Assembly: GCA_004557285.1 (NCBI GenBank)
Contig: SFEK01000091.1
Location: 1-8,534 of the forward strand
Direction of reading: 5' to 3'
DNA from: Bacteroidales bacterium
GTDB taxonomy: Bacteria > Bacteroidota > Bacteroidia > Bacteroidales > Bacteroidaceae
Length of the DNA stretch: 8,534 nt
Position numbers and translations under genes: made by a program. Shown one piece after another: positions 6,558-8,534 of the stretch. The notes beneath the pieces are model-generated. The model worked only from the letters and a program-made list of their open reading frames with translations, ran no database searches and had not been told where the DNA came from. Positions within the stretch are counted from its first letter, which is position 1, and the number at the start of each line of letters is the position of its first letter.

Positions 6558-6677
6558 GAGTGAAAGCCCTATTCACTCCCCAAGTGAAAGCCCTATTCAC
6601 TCATCAAGTGAAAGCCCTATTCACTCACCAAGTGGAAGCCCCTTTCACTCACCAAGTGAAAGCCCCTTTCACTCACC
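6558..6677 (+). repeat. Five tandem 24-bp hairpin-forming repeats
   Basis: Five contiguous 24-base units start at 6558, 6582, 6606, 6630 and 6654, with a degenerate sixth beginning at 6678. Each unit carries an inverted repeat: AGTGAA...TTCACT (6-bp stem, 7-base loop) in units 1-3, and AGTGAAAG-CCC-CTTTCACT (8-bp stem, 3-base loop) in unit 5. Unit 4 has AGTGGAAG, in which a G-T wobble preserves the pairing. The array starts 11 bases after the DUF4248 stop codon. Because 24 is a multiple of 3, several frames stay open through it, but their octapeptide repeats are a by-product. The remaining gene-free sequence, 6678-6769, shows nothing beyond short CACACCAC and GAGCCATTA direct repeats. Confidence 0.8.
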
Positions 6678-6769
6678 GGGTGAACACACTGGATGCCTCA
6701 CACCACACCACGTTGCACACCACCCATGAGTTAAGAGCCATTAGGAGCCATTACCTTTTGCAGAATCCG

Positions 6770-6777
6770 TATCTTTG
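6770..6777 (+). promoter_or_regulatory. Likely -7 box (TATCTTTG) for the HU-like gene
   Basis: TATCTTTG fully matches the Bacteroidetes -7 consensus TAnnTTTG. No TTTG lies at the usual 19-21-base spacing upstream (the nearest, at 6757-6760, is too close), so the -33 element is weak or absent. Transcription from here would give a leader of about 95 bases made largely of the AT-rich repeats before the HU-like ATG. Confidence 0.5.
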
Positions 6778-6788
6778 CATTGAAAATA

Positions 6789-6878
6789 AACCATTAACCC
6801 TTTAAACTTTTAACCATTAACCCTCTAAACTTTTAAACTTTAAACTTTTAACCATTAACCCTTTAAATTTTAACCATT
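6789..6878 (+). repeat. AT-rich AACCATTAACCC repeat leader of the HU-like gene
   Basis: CCATTAACCC recurs at 6791, 6814 and 6852, each copy followed by variants of TTTAAACTTTTAA. A truncated AACCATT abuts the start codon. The tract is almost purely A/T plus ACCC islands and makes up nearly the whole predicted leader. It would keep the start region unstructured, which suits A-rich, Shine-Dalgarno-independent initiation in Bacteroidetes. It could also arise by slippage. Confidence 0.65.
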
Positions 6879-7445
6879 ATGCCAAAAGCTTACAAAGTAA
6901 CCAAGCGCACAGTGTTCTTCGACAAGAAGAATCCCAAGACCGTTTACAGCGTGGCTCCCGTGAGCTACGGAGTGTTGACCACTGAAGACGCCGCACAGCA
7001 GATTGCCGCAGAATCGTCGGTCACCCCCGGCGACGTGAAGAACGTGCTCGACCGCTACGCCTACTATGTGAAGGAAAACCTGAAGAAGGGCTACAGCATC
7101 CAGCTGCTCGGCTTCGGCATCCTCAACCTGCGCTTCATCAAGGCGGGCACCGTGAAGACTGAGGCAGAGGCCACGGCCAAGCTCATCCTCGGACTGGTGC
7201 CGGGTTTCAACCCCAGCTACAAGTTCATCAACGGCAAGCGTGTCTATGACCTCATCCCCGACAAAGTGTCGCTCGTGAAATACAGCGGCGGTCCTGCCAT
7301 CGTTGACGACGAGCAGATGAATGGCGAAACACCTTCGGGCAACAACCCATCGGGTGGCAGTTCGACCGATGACAGCGGCTCTGGCTCCGACGTCACCGAC
7401 CCAGGCACCGGCGAGGATGAAGGTGGTGGCGGTCTTGGCGCATAG
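6879..7445 (+). CDS. HU-like (HU-HIG type) DNA-binding protein
   Basis: This 188-aa protein belongs to the HU/IHF superfamily as found in Bacteroidetes islands. Residues 1-35 form a family-typical N-terminal extension (AYKVTKRTVFFDKKNPKTVY). The helical segment LTTEDAAQQIAAESSVTPGDVKNVLDRY (33-60) matches the HU dimerisation helices. LGFGILNLRF (77-86) corresponds to the HU core GFGxF motif, and about 110-134 (FNPSYKFINGKRV) to the end of the DNA-binding arm region. From about 140 the protein turns into a Ser/Gly/Asp-rich acidic tail ending GGGGLGA, presumably disordered. The length is roughly double that of canonical HU (about 90 aa) because of the extension and tail. It may organise or bend the DNA of the element replicated by the upstream primase. 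The ATG abuts the AT-rich leader. Confidence 0.9.
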   Translation: MPKAYKVTKRTVFFDKKNPKTVYSVAPVSYGVLTTEDAAQQIAAESSVTPGDVKNVLDRYAYYVKENLKKGYSIQLLGFGILNLRFIKAGTVKTEAEATAKLILGLVPGFNPSYKFINGKRVYDLIPDKVSLVKYSGGPAIVDDEQMNGETPSGNNPSGGSSTDDSGSGSDVTDPGTGEDEGGGGLGA

Positions 7446-7520
7446 TCTTACCGAACGTGATTCATGCCAACCTCAATGCTCATGAAATTTATATTGTACA
7501 TTTATCTCAAAACATCAAGT

Positions 7521-7616
7521 ATGAAAGCCAACTGGAAATCCATCGCGCTCTACATCCTGCGCATCATTGAACTCATCATCACTGGTGCGGCAGGTGGAGC
7601 CATCACACAGCTCTAA
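7521..7616 (+). CDS. Smalltalk family membrane micro-protein (31 aa)
   Basis: This tiny gene begins MKANWKSIALYILRIIELII and ends in a glycine/alanine-rich GAAGGAITQL. A basic, Trp-containing N-terminus followed by one hydrophobic helix is the pattern of the 'smalltalk' proteins of Bacteroidetes, which commonly sit between HU-like and amidase genes. No biochemical function is established. In-frame ATGs at 7464, 7476 and 7482 would add up to 19 residues, but the MKxxWK start at 7521 fits the family. It probably inserts into the inner membrane. The position just upstream of an amidase invites comparison with small holin-like proteins, which is only an inference. It lies 75 bases after the HU-like gene. 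Confidence 0.75.
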   Translation: MKANWKSIALYILRIIELIITGAAGGAITQL

Positions 7617-7623
7617 TTGATTT

Positions 7624-7671
7624 GAACGTGAATTGCCGCAGATTATCCGTTAATCAAGGTGATTCACGTTC
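7624..7671. repeat. Nested inverted repeat between smalltalk and amidase genes
   Basis: GAACGTGAAT (7624-7633) is the exact complement of ATTCACGTTC (7662-7671). Inside the 28-base interval a second perfect stem, GATTA (7641-7645) with TAATC (7651-7655), closes a 5-base loop. The structure begins eight bases after the smalltalk stop codon and ends 21 bases before the amidase ATG. With no T-run after it, it is more likely an mRNA-stability or translation-control element than a terminator. Confidence 0.5.
7634..7655 (+). repeat. Left copy of an imperfect inverted repeat flanking the amidase
   Basis: This 22-base segment (TGCCG...ATTATCCGT...) matches the reverse complement of 8261-8282 at 17 of 22 positions, including unbroken runs of five and nine bases. 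The pair brackets the amidase gene in opposite orientations. Confidence 0.4.
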
Positions 7672-7692
7672 TATAAACAAAAAACATCAGCC

Positions 7693-8217
7693 ATGACAAC
7701 AGAACAATATCCCATGACCATTGGCGGCACCCCGGTCGCCACCGAGGAGCACCTCCTCACCCGTGTAGAACGAGGCCTCCACATGCCGGCAGAAGCCGTG
7801 CGTTACCTCGTGATCCACTGTACCGCCACCCGCGAAGACCGCAGCTACACCGTGCAGCAACTGCGCAGCGACCACATCTCGCGTGGCTTCATCGACATCG
7901 GCTACCACTACTACATCCGCCGCGACGGCACCCTCACACAGCACCGCCGTCATGACGAGGTGGGAGCCCATTGCCGTCCCTTCAACCGCTGCAGCCTCGG
8001 CATCTGCTATGAGGGCGGTCTCGATGCCCAAGGCCATCCCAAGGACACACGCACACCAGAGCAGCGCACCACATTGGCCCATCTCCTTGTCAAGCTCAAG
8101 CAGCAATTCCCCAACGCCATCATCCAAGGCCACTGCCAGATGCCCGGAGCCACCCCCAAGGCCTGCCCCTGCTTCGATGCACGCAAAGAATACCGCACCC
8201 TCTCCCCTCTTTCATAG
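7693..8217 (+). CDS. N-acetylmuramoyl-L-alanine amidase (Amidase_2, T7 lysozyme-like)
   Basis: This 174-aa zinc amidase should cleave the bond between N-acetylmuramic acid and L-alanine in peptidoglycan. Domain landmarks match T7 lysozyme: YLVIHCTAT with zinc ligand H42, the GYHYYIRRDG motif with Y71, SLGICYEGG at 101-109, and GHCQMPG with zinc ligand H147. The KACPCFD motif follows, with K156 and C158 as the catalytic lysine and third ligand. All expected catalytic residues are present and spaced normally, so the enzyme should be active. No signal peptide is seen, so like phage endolysins it would need another route, such as the membrane micro-protein just upstream or cell lysis, to reach the wall. 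An in-frame ATG at 7714 is an alternative start. The gene is 76 bases downstream of the smalltalk gene and probably in the same operon. Confidence 0.93.
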   Translation: MTTEQYPMTIGGTPVATEEHLLTRVERGLHMPAEAVRYLVIHCTATREDRSYTVQQLRSDHISRGFIDIGYHYYIRRDGTLTQHRRHDEVGAHCRPFNRCSLGICYEGGLDAQGHPKDTRTPEQRTTLAHLLVKLKQQFPNAIIQGHCQMPGATPKACPCFDARKEYRTLSPLS

Positions 8218-8222
8218 AGGGG
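8204..8222 (+). other. 7-bp hairpin spanning the amidase stop codon
   Basis: CCCCTCT (8204-8210) pairs perfectly with AGAGGGG (8216-8222) around a 5-base loop, and the TAG stop (8215-8217) sits at the loop/stem border. No T-tract follows on the plus strand, so it is not a standard intrinsic terminator. It may be a 3'-end stabiliser or act with another factor. Confidence 0.4.
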
Positions 8223-8260
8223 ATAAAGGGGGCGTATGGCGCCACAAGAACCATCAACGA

Positions 8261-8282
8261 AATTCACGGATAATTCACGGCA
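8261..8282 (-). repeat. AATTCACGG direct repeat, right copy of the inverted pair flanking the amidase
   Basis: AATTCACGG occurs at 8261-8269 and 8272-8280 with an 11-base period. Read on the minus strand, the whole segment resembles 7634-7655 at 17 of 22 positions. The surrounding gap, 8218-8365, contains no gene. Apart from a weak AT-rich dyad near 8312-8330, I see nothing else in it. Confidence 0.45.
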
Positions 8283-8365
8283 CCTGCGACAGCTTGATGA
8301 ACTCCACAATATTTTAACAATATGTGAATAATTTTCGTTCTTCAAAACCATCCCCAAGGGGGTAT

Positions 8366-8534
8366 TTATAAATCCAAGAATTCGTGAGGCTCAAAAACTG
8401 GCAATATATTGGGGATAAAGTCCTTGACATTACGAGATACAATACAATCACAGTTGGCTTCAAGTGCAGAAAAGAGTTGAACTGCATCCTCAAAATCGTC
8501 AGCCTTAGACAATAAGGCCTGCTGGTAGGCATTT
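8366..8534 (-). CDS. PIN-domain ribonuclease, C-terminal fragment
   Basis: Reading the minus strand in the frame that ends with TAA at 8368-8366 gives 55 residues before the window edge. They contain KADDFEDAVQLFSALEANCD followed by CIVSRNVKDF. This is the classic C-terminal half of a PIN domain: the DFEDA acidic site, the SALEANCD helix, and the (T/S)RNxKDF strand with the last conserved aspartate. PIN proteins of this size class are usually VapC-like toxins that cut RNA, and a short antitoxin gene would be expected just upstream, outside the window. The gene converges on the amidase. The overlapping frame that begins with an ATG at 8532 is a shadow. The start and the first two acidic residues are not visible. 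Confidence 0.8.
   Translation of the reverse strand, partial: NAYQQALLSKADDFEDAVQLFSALEANCDCIVSRNVKDFIPNILPVFEPHEFLDL

Noticed and set aside
6558..6677. CRISPR array
   Set aside because: The units are contiguous 24-mers with no unique spacers, and no cas gene is present.
6548..6805. 85-aa frame with VKALFTHQ octapeptide repeats
   Set aside because: It begins with TTG and owes its openness to the 24-bp tandem repeat being a multiple of three. A second frame through the array is equally open (SPIHSPSE repeats), and it ends inside the HU promoter/leader.
7687..8133. 148-aa minus-strand frame
   Set aside because: It is antisense to the amidase, whose zinc-site motifs are all in the plus frame.
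8351..8362. CCCC-AA-GGGG inverted repeat as a bidirectional terminator
   Set aside because: The loop would be only 2-3 bases, and the following sequence (ATTTATAAAT, or TGGTTTTG on the minus strand) is not a proper U-tract.

Overview
The window looks like chromosomal accessory DNA from a member of the Bacteroidales (Bacteroides, Prevotella or Muribaculaceae-like). Three signals support this. One excellent promoter has the Bacteroidetes form TTTG-N20-TAnnTTTG, and there are no clear Shine-Dalgarno sequences. The right-hand gene set (BT4734/VapE-type primase-helicase, DUF4248 protein, HU-like protein, 'smalltalk' micro-protein, N-acetylmuramoyl-L-alanine amidase) is characteristic of that order. 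Genes are GC-rich while the intergenic regions are very AT-rich. No rRNA, tRNA, transposase, integrase or CRISPR array was seen.

Left half (159-3816, minus strand). A DUF262 (GmrSD/ParB-like) protein and a compact ABC/SMC-type ATPase overlap by 4 nt in an ATGA junction, so they are almost certainly co-translated. A 121-aa protein of unknown function lies upstream in the same direction. DUF262 nucleotide-sensing or nuclease proteins paired with ATPases are a recurring theme in anti-phage defence, and this pair is the best candidate for an uncharacterised system. The DUF262 protein keeps its DGQQR motif but seems to have lost the catalytic His of the usual C-terminal nuclease.

Centre (3817-4022). 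The divergent control region holds a 28-bp near-perfect palindrome directly upstream of the primase promoter. A 9-bp inverted repeat encloses the start codon of the 121-aa gene.

Right half (4023-8217, plus strand). A 711-aa primase-helicase is followed by a 130-bp region rich in nested palindromes and repeated hexamers, then DUF4248. After that come five tandem 24-bp hairpin-forming repeats, an AT-rich repeat leader, the HU-like gene, the 31-aa smalltalk gene and the amidase. Together this resembles a replication, DNA-packing and cell-wall cassette of a satellite or integrative element, but no integrase or structural gene is inside the window.

Edges. At the right end, a minus-strand reading frame too short to be obvious encodes the C-terminus of a PIN-domain ribonuclease, probably a toxin. 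At the left end a minus-strand gene may begin just inside the window.
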